64,000 nucleotides of DNA from Marivita sp. (lineage in GTDB: Bacteria; Pseudomonadota; Alphaproteobacteria; Rhodobacterales; Rhodobacteraceae). Below the pieces are notes generated by a model. That model saw only the letters and a list, made by a program, of their open reading frames with translations. It was not told the DNA's origin and did no database searches. Position 1 is the first letter of the stretch; each line of letters begins with the position of its first letter. The position numbers and the translations under genes are program-made. This document shows positions 35,223 through 44,873 of the stretch, piece after piece. Where the stretch lies: the NCBI RefSeq assembly GCF_022763305.1, contig NZ_JALEGT010000062.1, positions 26,720 through 90,719 of the forward strand. The letters run 5' to 3'.

Positions 35223-36662
35223 TTATTCGGCAGCCCAGCCGGAGACCGCTTTAACTTCGAGGAAGTCCTCGATCCCCCAGACACCGCCTTCGCGCCCGTT
35301 GCCGGACTGCTTCATCCCACCGAAAGGCGAGCCAGCAGAGCGGCCGACGCCGTTCATTTCCACCATGCCCGAGCGAAGCTGGCGGGCCAGCCGGTTGCGG
35401 CGCGCGCCATCCTGGCTTTGGACATAGTTGGTCAGGCCGTAGACCGTGTCATTGGCGACCTGCACGGCCTCTTCCTCGGCCTCGAACTTCATGATCGACA
35501 GGACCGGACCAAAGATTTCCTCGCGGGCGATGGTCATGTCGTTGGTGACATCGGCGAAGACCGTGGGGCGCACGTAAAAGCCCTTGTTCAGGCCTTCCGG
35601 GCGACCTGTGCCGCCGGTGACAAGGCGCGCACCTTCGTCGATGCCTTTCTGGATCAGGTCCTGGATTTTCTGCCATTGGGTCGCGTTCACGACCGGGCCG
35701 ATATGGCGGCCTTCGGCGGAAGCCGGGCCGACGCTGACCTTGGACGCGATTTCGCCCGCCTCTTCGACGACCCGGTCGTAGATCGGGGCTTCGACCATCA
35801 TGCGGGACGGCGCATTACACGACTGGCCGGTGTTCTGCATCATGTGCAGCACGCTGCGCTTGACCGCCTTTTCATCGGCATCGGCAAAGATCAAATTGGC
35901 ACCCTTGCCGCCGAGTTCCAGATGAACCCGCTTGAGCGTGTCGGCGGCGGCCTTGGAAATCAGTTTGCCTGCACGGCTGGAGCCGGTGAAGCTGACCATG
36001 TCGATGTCGGGATGTGCGGACAGCTGGCTGCCGACGCCGACACCGTCACCGTTCACGAGGTTGAACACGCCCGGCGGGAAGCCGGCCTCGTGCATCATCT
36101 CGGCAAAGAGCATGGCGTTGAGCGGGCTTTCCTCGGACGGTTTCAGAACCATCGTGCAGCCCGCGATGGCAGCGGCACCCACCTTGAGGGTGACCTGGTT
36201 CATCGGCCAGTTCCACGGGGTGATCAGCGCGCAGACGCCAACGGCTTCGTAGATGATCCGGTCCTGAGGGCTGTGATCATTCAGCTGGCGATCGAAGTCG
36301 AACGACTTTGCCGCTTCGATGAAATTCTGCAGGTGCCATGTGCCCGCGCCAACCTGGCTGGCGCGCGACATATCGATGGGCGCACCCATCTCGAGGCTCA
36401 TGGCCTGGGCCATTTCCTCGCCGCGTAACTGGTAGATCTCGAGCAGTTTTTCTACCAATGCGATGCGGTCGGCGGGGGGCATTGCCATCCATGACGGGAA
36501 CGCATCCTTGGCGGCGGCAACGGCGGCATCGGTGTCGGCCTGCCCGCCCAGTGAGATCACCGCGCAGGGATCTTCCGTCGACGGGTCGATGACATGATGA
36601 TCGCGCCCTTCGATGGGATCGACCCATGCTCCGTTGATGTAGAACTGGCGTTTCTCGATCAT
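35223..36662 (-). CDS. Aldehyde dehydrogenase family protein
   Basis: A 479-residue NAD(P)-dependent dehydrogenase converting an aldehyde to its acid. The key residues are visible: Asn151 in TPWNWPMNQ, Lys174 in KPSEESP, Glu249 in LELGGKGAN and the nucleophile Cys282 in GQSCNAPSR. The start at 36662 follows GGGAG. It is monocistronic: a terminator follows it, and its 5' end faces the peroxiredoxin gene across 128 bp. The substrate is not determined; the SCNAP variant is common in broad-specificity members. Confidence 0.9.
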   Translation of the reverse strand: MIEKRQFYINGAWVDPIEGRDHHVIDPSTEDPCAVISLGGQADTDAAVAAAKDAFPSWMAMPPADRIALVEKLLEIYQLRGEEMAQAMSLEMGAPIDMSRASQVGAGTWHLQNFIEAAKSFDFDRQLNDHSPQDRIIYEAVGVCALITPWNWPMNQVTLKVGAAAIAGCTMVLKPSEESPLNAMLFAEMMHEAGFPPGVFNLVNGDGVGVGSQLSAHPDIDMVSFTGSSRAGKLISKAAADTLKRVHLELGGKGANLIFADADEKAVKRSVLHMMQNTGQSCNAPSRMMVEAPIYDRVVEEAGEIASKVSVGPASAEGRHIGPVVNATQWQKIQDLIQKGIDEGARLVTGGTGRPEGLNKGFYVRPTVFADVTNDMTIAREEIFGPVLSIMKFEAEEEAVQVANDTVYGLTNYVQSQDGARRNRLARQLRSGMVEMNGVGRSAGSPFGGMKQSGNGREGGVWGIEDFLEVKAVSGWAAE

Positions 36663-36790
36663 CTGATTGTCTCCCTCAGAGTGTTGCAGACGACACTGTG
36701 TCACCCCGGCCTTTCCCTCGCAAGGGGGTGTAACTGCGCCGCAGATTTCCTATGTAGCGGTCTGACTGATGAACCTGAAAGGAGGCAAAC

Positions 36791-37444
36791 ATGGGCCTGC
36801 GCATCAATGATGAAATCCCGAACCTGACCGTGGAAACCGACCAGGGCACGATCACCCTGCATGACTGGATCGGTGACAGCTGGGCGATCCTGTTTTCGCA
36901 TCCCAAGGACTTCACCCCTGTCTGCACCACCGAGTTCGGCGCGGTCGCCCAGCTTGCCGAGGAATGGGAAAAGCGCGGCACCAAGGTGATGGGCATTTCC
37001 GTCGATGGGGTCGAGGACCACAAGAAATGGAAGGGCGATATCGAGTCGACCTCGGGCGCGAAAGCAGGTTTCCCGATCATCGCGGATGAAGACCTGACCG
37101 TGGCCAAGGCGTTCGACATGCTGCCTGCGGAATACGTACTGCCCGACGGCCGCACCCCGGCGGACAGCGCCACGGTCCGCGTGGTGTTCATCATCGGGCC
37201 GGACAAGAAGCTGAAGCTGTCGATGACCTATCCGATGACCGTCGGGCGCAACTTCGCGGAAGTGCTGCGTGCGCTTGATGCGCTGCAGACCTCGGCGCGC
37301 GAGAACGTGGCCATGCCCGCGAACTGGACAGTGGGTCAGGACGTAATCGTGCCCGTCGCGGTGAGTGATGCGGATGCGATTGCGAAATACGGCCAGATCG
37401 AAACGGTTCTGCCCTATCTGCGCAAGGCCAAGCTGCCGGCGTAA
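36791..37444 (+). CDS. 1-Cys peroxiredoxin (Prx6 type)
   Basis: A 217-residue thiol peroxidase. The peroxidatic Cys45 lies in HPKDFTPVCTTEFG, and the longer C-terminal region (NFAEVLRALDALQTS, VPVAVSDADA) is characteristic of the Prx6 group, which lacks a second resolving cysteine in the usual place. It removes peroxides at the expense of an external reductant, often glutathione-linked. GAAAGGAGG precedes the ATG, and an intrinsic terminator follows. Divergent from the aldehyde dehydrogenase. Confidence 0.92.
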   Translation: MGLRINDEIPNLTVETDQGTITLHDWIGDSWAILFSHPKDFTPVCTTEFGAVAQLAEEWEKRGTKVMGISVDGVEDHKKWKGDIESTSGAKAGFPIIADEDLTVAKAFDMLPAEYVLPDGRTPADSATVRVVFIIGPDKKLKLSMTYPMTVGRNFAEVLRALDALQTSARENVAMPANWTVGQDVIVPVAVSDADAIAKYGQIETVLPYLRKAKLPA

Positions 37445-37468
37445 GAACCGACCTTTCGGAATCAAGGG

Positions 37469-37499
37469 AAAGGCCGGGGGTGGATCCTCCGGCCTTTTT
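37469..37499. terminator. Intrinsic terminator after peroxiredoxin
   Basis: Perfect 9-bp arms AAAGGCCGG (37469-37477) and complement (37489-37497) followed by a T-run to 37499. It separates the plus-strand peroxiredoxin from the convergent OmpA-family gene, and the A-rich left arm also allows termination of the minus-strand transcript. Confidence 0.85.
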
Positions 37500-37508
37500 C
37501 TATCGGGG

Positions 37509-38453
37509 TTACTCGACCGAGATCAGGACCGCTTCGACCCGTCGGTTGGCCTCGCGCCCGGCGGCGGTCAGGTTGGTCGCGCGGGGCGAGAGGTATCCCA
37601 CCCCGTCCGCGGCGACCTGGGCCGACGACACCCCGCGCGCGATGACATATGCCTGCGCGGCTTCGGCGCGGCGGCGCGACAAGGCGACGTTGGCCTCGAG
37701 CGAGCCGGTGGCATCCGTGTGGCCCACGAAGGTGATCCGGCGCGTGGGATTGGCCATCAGGTAGGCGACGACTGCATCAAGCGATTGCACCGGGCCGTCC
37801 CCAAGCGAGGATGAGCCACTGGCAAAATCGAGATCTGCCAGGACCACGTGGCCCGTGCTTTCAAGTTGGGCCACAACATCGCCCGCATCTTCGGGAATGG
37901 TGACATCTGGGGCTGACGACACCGACAGCGCAGGTCGGCCCGGAGGTCCAACTTCGATCAATTGGACGAAGAGCGCTTCACCGTCCCGGCTGACCAGAAG
38001 GCTGAGGGCTTCTGTGGCGTTCGACGACTTGGCCGACAGGAAACGGTAGTCCGACAGGTCGACATACATGTTCGGGGCGCGCAGCACGTCGATCCCGAAC
38101 CGGAAATCAAAACCGCCGCAGCTTTGGGTGCTGCATTCGAAGATGATGTCGTACCTGTCCGCCAACAATTGTTCGCGGAGCGGTCCCAGCACCTGGCCTG
38201 TCGTGATCCCGGCCCCCGAGATGCGCCAGGCGGTCCGCCGCACTTCGCCTTCAAGGCTCGCCACGGGCACACCCGATGCTTCGGTCCAGGCTGCAATCGG
38301 CAGGTCGTAGCTGCCTACAGGCGTGGTGCGGGACACGGTTTCCCGAGCGCCAAGCGGCAGCGCAAGGTCCAGCGCAACGGCAGGGGCGGCACCGATGCCC
38401 AGCGCCAGACAGAGGGTCAGACGGTCAGCGCGCCTGCGCGTGATACTCGTCAT
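37509..38453 (-). CDS. OmpA-family periplasmic protein
   Basis: A 314-residue exported protein: a signal peptide over about residues 1-28 (basic start, LTLCLALGIGAAPAVA), a unique N-terminal domain of about 160 residues with a likely disulfide (CSTQSCGGF), and a C-terminal OmpA peptidoglycan-binding domain (FASGSSSLGDG, FVGHTDATGSLEANVALS, AGREANRRVEAVL). It probably tethers an outer-membrane or periplasmic component to the cell wall. It overlaps the AhpD-like gene by 29 bp and ends a four-gene minus-strand operon that begins with cinA. Confidence 0.83.
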   Translation of the reverse strand: MTSITRRRADRLTLCLALGIGAAPAVALDLALPLGARETVSRTTPVGSYDLPIAAWTEASGVPVASLEGEVRRTAWRISGAGITTGQVLGPLREQLLADRYDIIFECSTQSCGGFDFRFGIDVLRAPNMYVDLSDYRFLSAKSSNATEALSLLVSRDGEALFVQLIEVGPPGRPALSVSSAPDVTIPEDAGDVVAQLESTGHVVLADLDFASGSSSLGDGPVQSLDAVVAYLMANPTRRITFVGHTDATGSLEANVALSRRRAEAAQAYVIARGVSSAQVAADGVGYLSPRATNLTAAGREANRRVEAVLISVE

Positions 38454-38997
38454 TGGGCCGCATATCCGTGGCGCTGGCCACGCGGTTGGTCATGTTGAAG
38501 AAGGCGGCGACATTCACGATGTCCCAGATGTCGCGGTCGGTGAATCCGGCATCCCGAAGCGCCTCGCGGTCGAATTCGGCGATCTCGGCGCTGGATTTCG
38601 TGATCTTTTCGGCAAAGGACAGCATGGCACGGTGACGGTGCGGCAGATCGGCGACGCGCCAGTTCATCACGAGCATTTCGCCCAGCTTTGGATCGCCCGA
38701 CAAGTCACGCACCGCAGCGCCATGGGCGGTCAGGCAATAGAAGCACTTGTTGATCGAACTGACGACCACTGCGATCATTTCGCGTTCGAGCTTGCTCAGA
38801 CCGCTGCCAGCCAGCATCAGGTCATTGTACATCGCCGTGAACGCGTTGAGCTTGTCGATGTCGAACGCGTAGGCGCGCAGCACGTTCGGGATCATGCCCA
38901 GCTTGTCCTGACAGACGTCGAAATACTTTTGCGTTTCGGGGGGCAAGGGATCGACCATCGGCAGGTTGAGCGCCGTGGGAAGAGTGTCTTTGGTCAT
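38425..38997 (-). CDS. AhpD-like peroxidase-related protein
   Basis: A 190-residue carboxymuconolactone-decarboxylase-fold protein. LEREMIAVVVSSINKCFYCLTAHGAA contains the CxxC pair and following histidine of AhpD-type alkylhydroperoxidases, and the C-terminal TNRVASATDMRPNDEYH matches the peroxidase-related subfamily. It would reduce organic peroxides or act as a disulfide reductase. Start and stop overlap the neighbours on both sides (ATGA with the GNAT gene, 29 bp with the OmpA gene), so it is firmly part of the operon. Confidence 0.87.
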   Translation of the reverse strand: MTKDTLPTALNLPMVDPLPPETQKYFDVCQDKLGMIPNVLRAYAFDIDKLNAFTAMYNDLMLAGSGLSKLEREMIAVVVSSINKCFYCLTAHGAAVRDLSGDPKLGEMLVMNWRVADLPHRHRAMLSFAEKITKSSAEIAEFDREALRDAGFTDRDIWDIVNVAAFFNMTNRVASATDMRPNDEYHAQAR

Positions 38998-39731
38998 TCT
39001 GTGTCGCTTGTGTTTGGCAGGATGCGGTAATGGTACTGTCCCACAACCTGCATCCCGAGGGAAGCATAGAGGCCGTTCGCCCCGGCGTTCACCTGCGTGC
39101 AGATGACGCTCATCCAATCTGCGCCGTTGTCTTTGGCCCAGTGCGCGGCCTGCCGCATGAGCCACGCCCCCATCCCCTTACGCCGTTGCGATTTCGCGAT
39201 TTCGAGCGCGTGAACCATGGCGACGCCTTGAGAGATTGCGCAATAGGCCGTGCCCGCAGGTTTGTCGTTGAGCCGGCCGAGGATGCCGGTTTTCGGTCCC
39301 TTGGCACGCTCCATCACCGCAATCCGCGCTGGTCCGATCCCGCCGGCCGCCCAGATGTCCCGCATGATGGCCAGCGGTTCCCAAATGGCAAAGGCGAGGA
39401 CGCGGGGAATGGGAGTATCGGTCAACCGGTCGATGGGGCAGACCCAGAGATTGACCGGGTCGATGATCTCGTATCCTCGGGCGGCAAGGGCGGCATCGAG
39501 CGCCTTTTCGCCTTCACGGATCATGAAAAGCGCATCCTGTCCCAGCATGCGCATGGCGGTTTCAGCAGCGGCGAGGTCTTCCTCGCGCCAATCGCCCTCG
39601 GCTGTGGCGGCGCTGACGCGTTTGCCGCCACCCGCCCCGTTGCGCAGGATCCACGGGCCCGCCGGTGTGCGGTCAGCCGGGGGCCATGTTGCTTCGGTAA
39701 CCGCGTAAAGCGTCTGAACCGAAGGTGTCAT
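38994..39731 (-). CDS. GNAT-family N-acetyltransferase
   Basis: A 245-residue protein whose C-terminal half carries the GNAT acetyl-CoA loop (ALEIAKSQRRKGMGAWLMRQA) and the final beta-strand with GLYASLGMQVVGQYHYR. The N-terminal half (about 100 residues) resembles a degenerate second GNAT unit. The substrate is unknown. It overlaps cinA by 4 bp upstream and the AhpD-like gene by 4 bp downstream. Confidence 0.8.
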   Translation of the reverse strand: MTPSVQTLYAVTEATWPPADRTPAGPWILRNGAGGGKRVSAATAEGDWREEDLAAAETAMRMLGQDALFMIREGEKALDAALAARGYEIIDPVNLWVCPIDRLTDTPIPRVLAFAIWEPLAIMRDIWAAGGIGPARIAVMERAKGPKTGILGRLNDKPAGTAYCAISQGVAMVHALEIAKSQRRKGMGAWLMRQAAHWAKDNGADWMSVICTQVNAGANGLYASLGMQVVGQYHYRILPNTSDTE

Positions 39732-40450
39732 GACGCAAAAAGCTCGGACAGGCGGGCCATCGCATGGTCCACCCGTGCGCCATCGCTGCCGCGCACCACG
39801 ATGTTGGAGCCGTAGGCGCCGTTTTGCTGGAACGGGTAGGACCCGATGGAGAGTTCCGGGAAATCGGCGGCAAGCTGGCCGAGAGGCCCGGCGATGTCGC
39901 CTTCGCCACGATCCACCCGCAGTGTCTGGGACAGGATCGGTGCGCCACCGGTCAGTGTGGGAATGACGCTTGCGACCATGGCCTGGAACACCGACGGCAC
40001 ACCCGCCATCACATGCACGTTGCCGATGGTAAACCCCGGCGCGATCGAGACCGGGTTTTCGATCAGGGTTGCGCCATCCGGAATGCGTGCCATGCGTTTG
40101 CGGGCGTCGTTGAACTCCATTCCGCGGCTGTCGTAATGCGCCTGCAGGAGCGCCGCCGCATCATCGCGCACGTCAATGTGCACGCCAAAGGCTGCCGCCA
40201 CGCAATCGGCGGTAATGTCGTCATGGGTCGGCCCGATCCCGCCCGAAGTGATCACCGTGTCATGCGCCGCGCGCAGGTCGTTCAGGGCCGAGACAATCGC
40301 GTCACGGTCATCGCTGACGATCCGCACTTCGCGCAGGTTGATCCCCACCTTGGTGAGTTCCTGCGCCAAATGGTGCATATTCGCGTCACGGGTCCGACCC
40401 GACAGGATCTCGTCGCCGATCACCAGCATGGCCGCGGTTGGATTGGGCAT
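39728..40450 (-). CDS. CinA-family molybdopterin-binding domain protein
   Basis: A 240-residue protein matching the N-terminal MoCF/CinA domain only: MLVIGDEILSGRTRDANMHHL, TSGGIGPTHDDITADCVAAA and GFTIGNVHVMAGVPSVFQAM. It lacks the C-terminal nicotinamide-nucleotide deamidase domain of full CinA. Such short forms are common in alphaproteobacteria; a pyrophosphatase-like role on ADP-ribose or cofactors has been reported for relatives. First gene of the cinA/GNAT/AhpD/OmpA operon, diverging from sfsA across 46 bp. Confidence 0.87.
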   Translation of the reverse strand: MPNPTAAMLVIGDEILSGRTRDANMHHLAQELTKVGINLREVRIVSDDRDAIVSALNDLRAAHDTVITSGGIGPTHDDITADCVAAAFGVHIDVRDDAAALLQAHYDSRGMEFNDARKRMARIPDGATLIENPVSIAPGFTIGNVHVMAGVPSVFQAMVASVIPTLTGGAPILSQTLRVDRGEGDIAGPLGQLAADFPELSIGSYPFQQNGAYGSNIVVRGSDGARVDHAMARLSELFAS

Positions 40451-40496
40451 GCGCTGCCTCCTTGATCCGGGTTTTGCTCAGGTATAGGCGGGGCTT

Positions 40497-41213
40497 ATGC
40501 GCTTTCAAACCCCTCTTGTTCCGGGCGTCCTGATCCGGCGATACAAACGCTTTCTGGCTGATGTCACTTTGGCTGACGGGCAGGAGGTGACGGCGCATTG
40601 CGCCAATCCGGGCTCCATGATGGGCTTGGCCGAACCGGGCATGCGGGTCTGGCTTGAGCCGAATGACGATCCGAAGAAAAAGCTCAAGTTCGGCTGGCGA
40701 CTGGTCGAACATGGTGATGGGCATTTCACCGGGGTGGATACGGCGGTTCCGAACCGGATGCTGCGCTTTGCGCTCGAGGCACGTGAGGTGCCGGGGCTGG
40801 CCGATTTTGACACCCTGCGCGCCGAGGTCCCCTATGGAGAAAAGAGCCGGATTGATTTCCTGCTGTCCCGTTCCGGAGACAAGGACACTTATGTCGAAGT
40901 CAAATCCGTCACCCTGTCGCGTCTTCGGGGGCTCGCTGAATTCCCCGACAGCGTGACCGCGCGCGGCACCAAGCACCTTGGGGAACTGACCGAGATGGTG
41001 GCACTGGGGCATCGGGCGGTGATGCTTTATCTCGTGCAACGCACCGATTGCGACCGCATGACCCTGGCCGGGGATATCGACCCGGCCTATGCCCGTGCCT
41101 GGCAGGCAGCAACGGCTGCAGGCGTTGAAACGATGGCTCTGGATTGCCAAATCACACCCGAGGCAGTGCGCTTGGGCAAACCGATCCCGGTCTTGCCGCC
41201 GAATGAGCCCTAA
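40497..41213 (+). CDS. sfsA: SfsA-family nuclease
   Basis: A 238-residue protein with the SfsA order: LVPGVLIRRYKRFLADVTL, an OB-like N-terminal part ending in HCANPGSM, then the PD-(D/E)XK-like core (SRIDFLLSRSG, YVEVKSVTL, FPDSVTARGTKHLGEL) and the C-terminal DIDPAYARAW. Named for a sugar-fermentation phenotype in E. coli; the fold predicts a nuclease. The promoter must lie in the short gap to cinA. The map gene follows 67 bp later. Confidence 0.9.
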   Translation: MRFQTPLVPGVLIRRYKRFLADVTLADGQEVTAHCANPGSMMGLAEPGMRVWLEPNDDPKKKLKFGWRLVEHGDGHFTGVDTAVPNRMLRFALEAREVPGLADFDTLRAEVPYGEKSRIDFLLSRSGDKDTYVEVKSVTLSRLRGLAEFPDSVTARGTKHLGELTEMVALGHRAVMLYLVQRTDCDRMTLAGDIDPAYARAWQAATAAGVETMALDCQITPEAVRLGKPIPVLPPNEP

Positions 41214-41280
41214 TGTCGCGCCACTGGCAAATCTGCGTTTTGGCCGCTAAAACCGGGAAAAGAGTTACTGGAGTGCCGGT

Positions 41281-42096
41281 GTGAACAACAATCACGATGG
41301 ACGCATGACACGCGAAGGGATCCGCATCCACGAGGCTGCGGACTATGCCGGCATGCGCAAGGCCGGAGCGCTGGCAGCGCGCATCCTCGACGATGTGGCC
41401 GAACATGTTCAGGTTGGTCAGACAACCGGAGCGCTCGACGATTTCATCCGGACCGAAGTGGAAAAGGCCGGTGCAACCTCCGCCACCATTGGTTACAAGG
41501 GCTATCAGCACGCCAGCTGTATCAGCGTGAACCACGTAGTCTGCCACGGCATTCCCGGGGACAAGACCCTCAAGGATGGGGATATCCTCAACATCGACGT
41601 GACCGTGATCGTCGATGGATGGTTCGGGGACACCAGCCGCATGTATGTGGCCGGCAAGCTGAGCCGCAAGGCGGAACGGCTGATCCAGGTCACCCATGAC
41701 GCGCTGTTCGTAGGGATCGAAGCGGCCCGACCCGGCAACACGTTCGGCGATATCGGCCATGCCATCCAGACCTATGTAGAAGCCAACCGCATGTCAGTTG
41801 TGCGGGACTTCTGCGGGCATGGGCTGGGACGGGTGTTCCACGCGCCGCCCAACGTGTTGCATTACGGGCGTCCGGGCACAGGCCCCCGGCTTGAGGAAGG
41901 GATGTTCTTCACCATCGAACCGATGGTGAACCTCGGCCGCCCGGAAACCAAGGTACTGGCGGATGACTGGACGGCGGTCACACGGGACAAATCGCTGTCG
42001 GCGCAGTTCGAGCATTCCATCGGCATCACGTCCGATGGCTGCGAGGTGTTCACGCCCTCGCCGGCGGGTCGGTTCCACCCGACCTACGACGCCTGA
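41281..42096 (+). CDS. map: Type I methionine aminopeptidase
   Basis: A 271-residue metalloprotease removing N-terminal methionine from nascent proteins. The five metal ligands are in NIDVTVIVDGWFGDTSRMY (two Asp), CGHGLGRVFH (His), FFTIEPM (Glu) and the late QFEHSIGIT (Glu). NHVVCHGIPG is the typical substrate-loop histidine motif. A GTG start at 41281 is chosen because GGAG lies 7 nt before it; an ATG at 41305 has no comparable site. Confidence 0.93.
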   Translation: MNNNHDGRMTREGIRIHEAADYAGMRKAGALAARILDDVAEHVQVGQTTGALDDFIRTEVEKAGATSATIGYKGYQHASCISVNHVVCHGIPGDKTLKDGDILNIDVTVIVDGWFGDTSRMYVAGKLSRKAERLIQVTHDALFVGIEAARPGNTFGDIGHAIQTYVEANRMSVVRDFCGHGLGRVFHAPPNVLHYGRPGTGPRLEEGMFFTIEPMVNLGRPETKVLADDWTAVTRDKSLSAQFEHSIGITSDGCEVFTPSPAGRFHPTYDA

Positions 42097-42108
42097 CACA
42101 CGCACCAT

Positions 42109-42792
42109 ATGGGCGCCGCTCCGACCCGCGTTCTGAGCATCGGATGCAGCTGCATCAACCGTTTTCAATTCGACTTCTACCAAAGCCGGAACCCCGGCAA
42201 CGAAACGCAGTTCGTTCGGTCGCTGTTCGATTGGAACATCATCTCGCTTGTCGGCACCGAGTCGCTTCTGCGCCATGCGGTCGAGGGCCAACTGGCCAGC
42301 GTGCTTGGCGACGTCGGGCAGTATCACGTCAAATGGGAGGTGCTGGTGTTCCACCGGAACCTGCCCGGCGTCTGTTTTTTCCACGAACAGGACATCGCCC
42401 GTCGCTTTGACAATCCCGAACAAAGAGACATTCTGGTTCGCAAGCTGCTCCATCAGGCCGGGCCGTTCCTGTCCCCGGGATATCCGGGGCGCACACATCT
42501 GGTCTGGTCCAATATCCAGCCCAACCTGCCTGACACGGTCGATAACGTCACGCCATGGGAGGCGTTCCAGCTGACGGCTGACCGATATGAGACCATCACC
42601 CGGCTGGCTCGGGCCCTGTTCGGAGAAGACACGGGCTTTTCCTTCCTGAGCGTCGCAGACGACGTCGCCCCAGCGCTGATCGGGCATCCCGATGTGCAGG
42701 TGATCACCCTGCCCCGTGGACCCGAATACGAAGGTCCACCCACGCTCTACGACTCGCTCCTTGCGGGTATCGTTGCGCGGACACACACCTGA
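42109..42792 (+). CDS. DUF1796-like putative papain-type cysteine peptidase
   Basis: A 227-residue protein starting 12 bp after map. [12 protein letters not shown] near the N-terminus and [13 protein letters not shown] about 30 residues later follow the S-G-x-x-C ... FDW pattern of DUF1796, a family annotated as putative papain-like peptidases (Cys13/Cys15 region, then His and Asp later). The match is from memory of the pattern and is only moderate. No signal peptide. The gene may be cotranscribed with map, but a functional link is not apparent. Confidence 0.55.
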   Translation: MGAAPTRVLSIGCSCINRFQFDFYQSRNPGNETQFVRSLFDWNIISLVGTESLLRHAVEGQLASVLGDVGQYHVKWEVLVFHRNLPGVCFFHEQDIARRFDNPEQRDILVRKLLHQAGPFLSPGYPGRTHLVWSNIQPNLPDTVDNVTPWEAFQLTADRYETITRLARALFGEDTGFSFLSVADDVAPALIGHPDVQVITLPRGPEYEGPPTLYDSLLAGIVARTHT

Positions 42793-42872
42793 GTCCACAG
42801 CCCGATGGGATTGTTTGTCGCTTTCCCTTGCCTGTTCGCACCGCTAAACCGTCTGCCATAGCGGAGGCCCAG

Positions 42873-43958
42873 ATGACGAAGATCACCCCACAACCCGGAA
42901 TCATGGATATTGCGCTCTATGTCGGCGGCAAATCGCATGTCGACGGCGTGTCCAACGCGGTGAAACTCAGCTCGAACGAAAACCCGTTCGGGCCCAGCCC
43001 CGCCGCGCAGGAAGCGGTGCGGCGCTCGGTTCTGGAGCTGCATCGTTATCCGCCCACCGATCACGCCGCGCTGCGCACGGCCATTGCAGAAGTGCACGGA
43101 CTGAACGCCGACCAGATCATCTGCGGCGTCGGATCGGACGAGATCATCGCATTTCTCTGTCAGGCCTATGCCGGGCCGGGTGACGAGGTGATCCACACCG
43201 AACACGGGTTTGCGCTTTACAAGATCGGCGCGCTGTCTGTCGGTGCGACCCCGATCGAAGTACCGGAACACGAACGCGTCACGGATGTGGATGCCATTCT
43301 CGCGGCCTGCACGGACAAGACCAAGCTTGTGTTCATCGCGAACCCGAACAATCCGACGGGGACGATGATTGGATTGGCCGAGATCGAACGTCTTGCCGAG
43401 AACCTGCCGCCCCAGACCCTGCTTGTCCTGGACGGTGCTTATGCGGAATTTGTCGACGGGTATGATGGTGGCGCCGGACTTGTTCATGCGCGCGACAATG
43501 TCGTGATGACACGCACCTTCTCCAAGATTTACGGGCTGGGCGGCTTGCGCATCGGGTGGGGCTATGGTCCGCAAGCGGTGATTGATGTGCTCAACCGAAT
43601 TCGGGGGCCGTTCAACCTCTCAGGCACGGCTCTGGCCGCGGCCGAGGTTGCCGTTCGGGACACCGCCTATGTGGAGAAATGCCGCCTTGAGAACACAAGA
43701 CTGCGCGCGTGGCTGGCCGAGGCACTGGCCGAACATGGCGTCCCCTCGGATACATCCATGGCGAATTTCGTCCTTGCCCGCTTTACCGATACGACCGAGG
43801 CAGAAGCCTGCAATCTGTACCTGCAGAAACAGGGGCTGATCGTGCGCCAGGTTTCGTCCTACAAACTGCCCTTCGCGCTGCGGATCACCGTCGGCGACGA
43901 AGCCAGCTGCCGGCGCGTAGCTCATGCCATCGGCCAGTTCAAGGCGGGTGCACGATGA
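42873..43958 (+). CDS. hisC: Histidinol-phosphate aminotransferase
   Basis: A 361-residue PLP enzyme of fold type I. Lys218 in [18 protein letters not shown] binds the cofactor; [20 protein letters not shown] and the C-terminal [17 protein letters not shown] are the HisC pattern. It makes histidinol phosphate in histidine synthesis and, in many alphaproteobacteria, also transaminates aromatic keto acids. Coupling (4-bp ATGA overlap) to a prephenate dehydrogenase supports the aromatic role. GGAGG precedes the ATG at 42873. Confidence 0.92.
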   Translation: MTKITPQPGIMDIALYVGGKSHVDGVSNAVKLSSNENPFGPSPAAQEAVRRSVLELHRYPPTDHAALRTAIAEVHGLNADQIICGVGSDEIIAFLCQAYAGPGDEVIHTEHGFALYKIGALSVGATPIEVPEHERVTDVDAILAACTDKTKLVFIANPNNPTGTMIGLAEIERLAENLPPQTLLVLDGAYAEFVDGYDGGAGLVHARDNVVMTRTFSKIYGLGGLRIGWGYGPQAVIDVLNRIRGPFNLSGTALAAAEVAVRDTAYVEKCRLENTRLRAWLAEALAEHGVPSDTSMANFVLARFTDTTEAEACNLYLQKQGLIVRQVSSYKLPFALRITVGDEASCRRVAHAIGQFKAGAR

Positions 43959-44866
43959 CTGCCATTTATGATCGTGTGGCCCTGATCGGTCTCGGCCTCA
44001 TCGCGTCGTCGATGTTCTGGTCGATGAAGCGCGGCGGTTTGGCGGGTCACGTCACGGGATACGCCCGGAGCGCTGAAACGCGTGAGACTGCCCGCCGGAT
44101 CGGGCTGTGCGACACGGTCTGTGACACGCTGGTCGAGGCTGTGGCGGACGCGGACCTTGTTGTTCTGGCCGTGCCTGTGGGCGTCATGGGACAGTTGGCT
44201 GAAGACATCGCGCCTCATCTCAAGCCCGGCGCGACAGTGACGGATGTGGGTTCGGTCAAGGGACAGGTGATCGCCGACGTGGCACCCTATATTCCCGATG
44301 GGGTGCATTTCGTTCCGGCGCATCCCTTGGCGGGCACCGAACACTCCGGACCAGAATCAGGATTTGCAACACTCTTCGACAACCGCTGGTGCCTGATTGT
44401 GCCCTCCGAAGGCAGTGATCCCGAGGCGGTCGAACTGCTGTCGCGCTTCTGGCGTGGTCTTGGATCGAATGTCGATGTGATGGAGCCGGACCATCACGAT
44501 CTGGTTCTTGCCGTGACATCGCATTGTCCGCACCTGATTGCCTACACGATGGTTGGCGTGGCCGATGATCTGCGGCGCGTGACGGACAGCGAAGTCATCA
44601 AGTATTCGGCTGCAGGTTTCCGGGATTTCACCCGGATCGCCGCGTCTGATCCGACGATGTGGCGGGATGTGTTCCTGTCGAACAAGGATGCCACGCTCGA
44701 AATCCTCGGACGGTTTACCGAAGAGCTTTTTGCGCTGCAGAGGGCCATCCGCCAGGGTGACGGACCGCTCCTGCACGACTATTTTACCCGTACAAGAGCG
44801 ATCCGCCGGGGGATCATTGAAGCGGGGCAGGATACGGCGGCACCGAATTTCGGACGATCGGGATAG
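43955..44866 (+). CDS. tyrC: Prephenate dehydrogenase (cyclohexadienyl dehydrogenase)
   Basis: A 303-residue NAD-dependent enzyme converting prephenate (or arogenate) toward tyrosine. The N-terminal Rossmann motif is [12 protein letters not shown], followed by [16 protein letters not shown], and [14 protein letters not shown] (catalytic His region); the helical C-terminal half has [11 protein letters not shown] and [16 protein letters not shown]. It is translationally coupled to hisC, whose product can supply the aromatic transamination step, a standard alphaproteobacterial pairing. Confidence 0.9.
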   Translation: MTAIYDRVALIGLGLIASSMFWSMKRGGLAGHVTGYARSAETRETARRIGLCDTVCDTLVEAVADADLVVLAVPVGVMGQLAEDIAPHLKPGATVTDVGSVKGQVIADVAPYIPDGVHFVPAHPLAGTEHSGPESGFATLFDNRWCLIVPSEGSDPEAVELLSRFWRGLGSNVDVMEPDHHDLVLAVTSHCPHLIAYTMVGVADDLRRVTDSEVIKYSAAGFRDFTRIAASDPTMWRDVFLSNKDATLEILGRFTEELFALQRAIRQGDGPLLHDYFTRTRAIRRGIIEAGQDTAAPNFGRSG

Positions 44867-44873
44867 CGTTGGC

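Noticed and set aside
35166..36428. A 420-codon open frame on the plus strand opposite the aldehyde dehydrogenase
   Set aside because: It is the antisense shadow of a gene with intact catalytic residues; composition is Arg/His/Gln-rich and no motif is recognisable.
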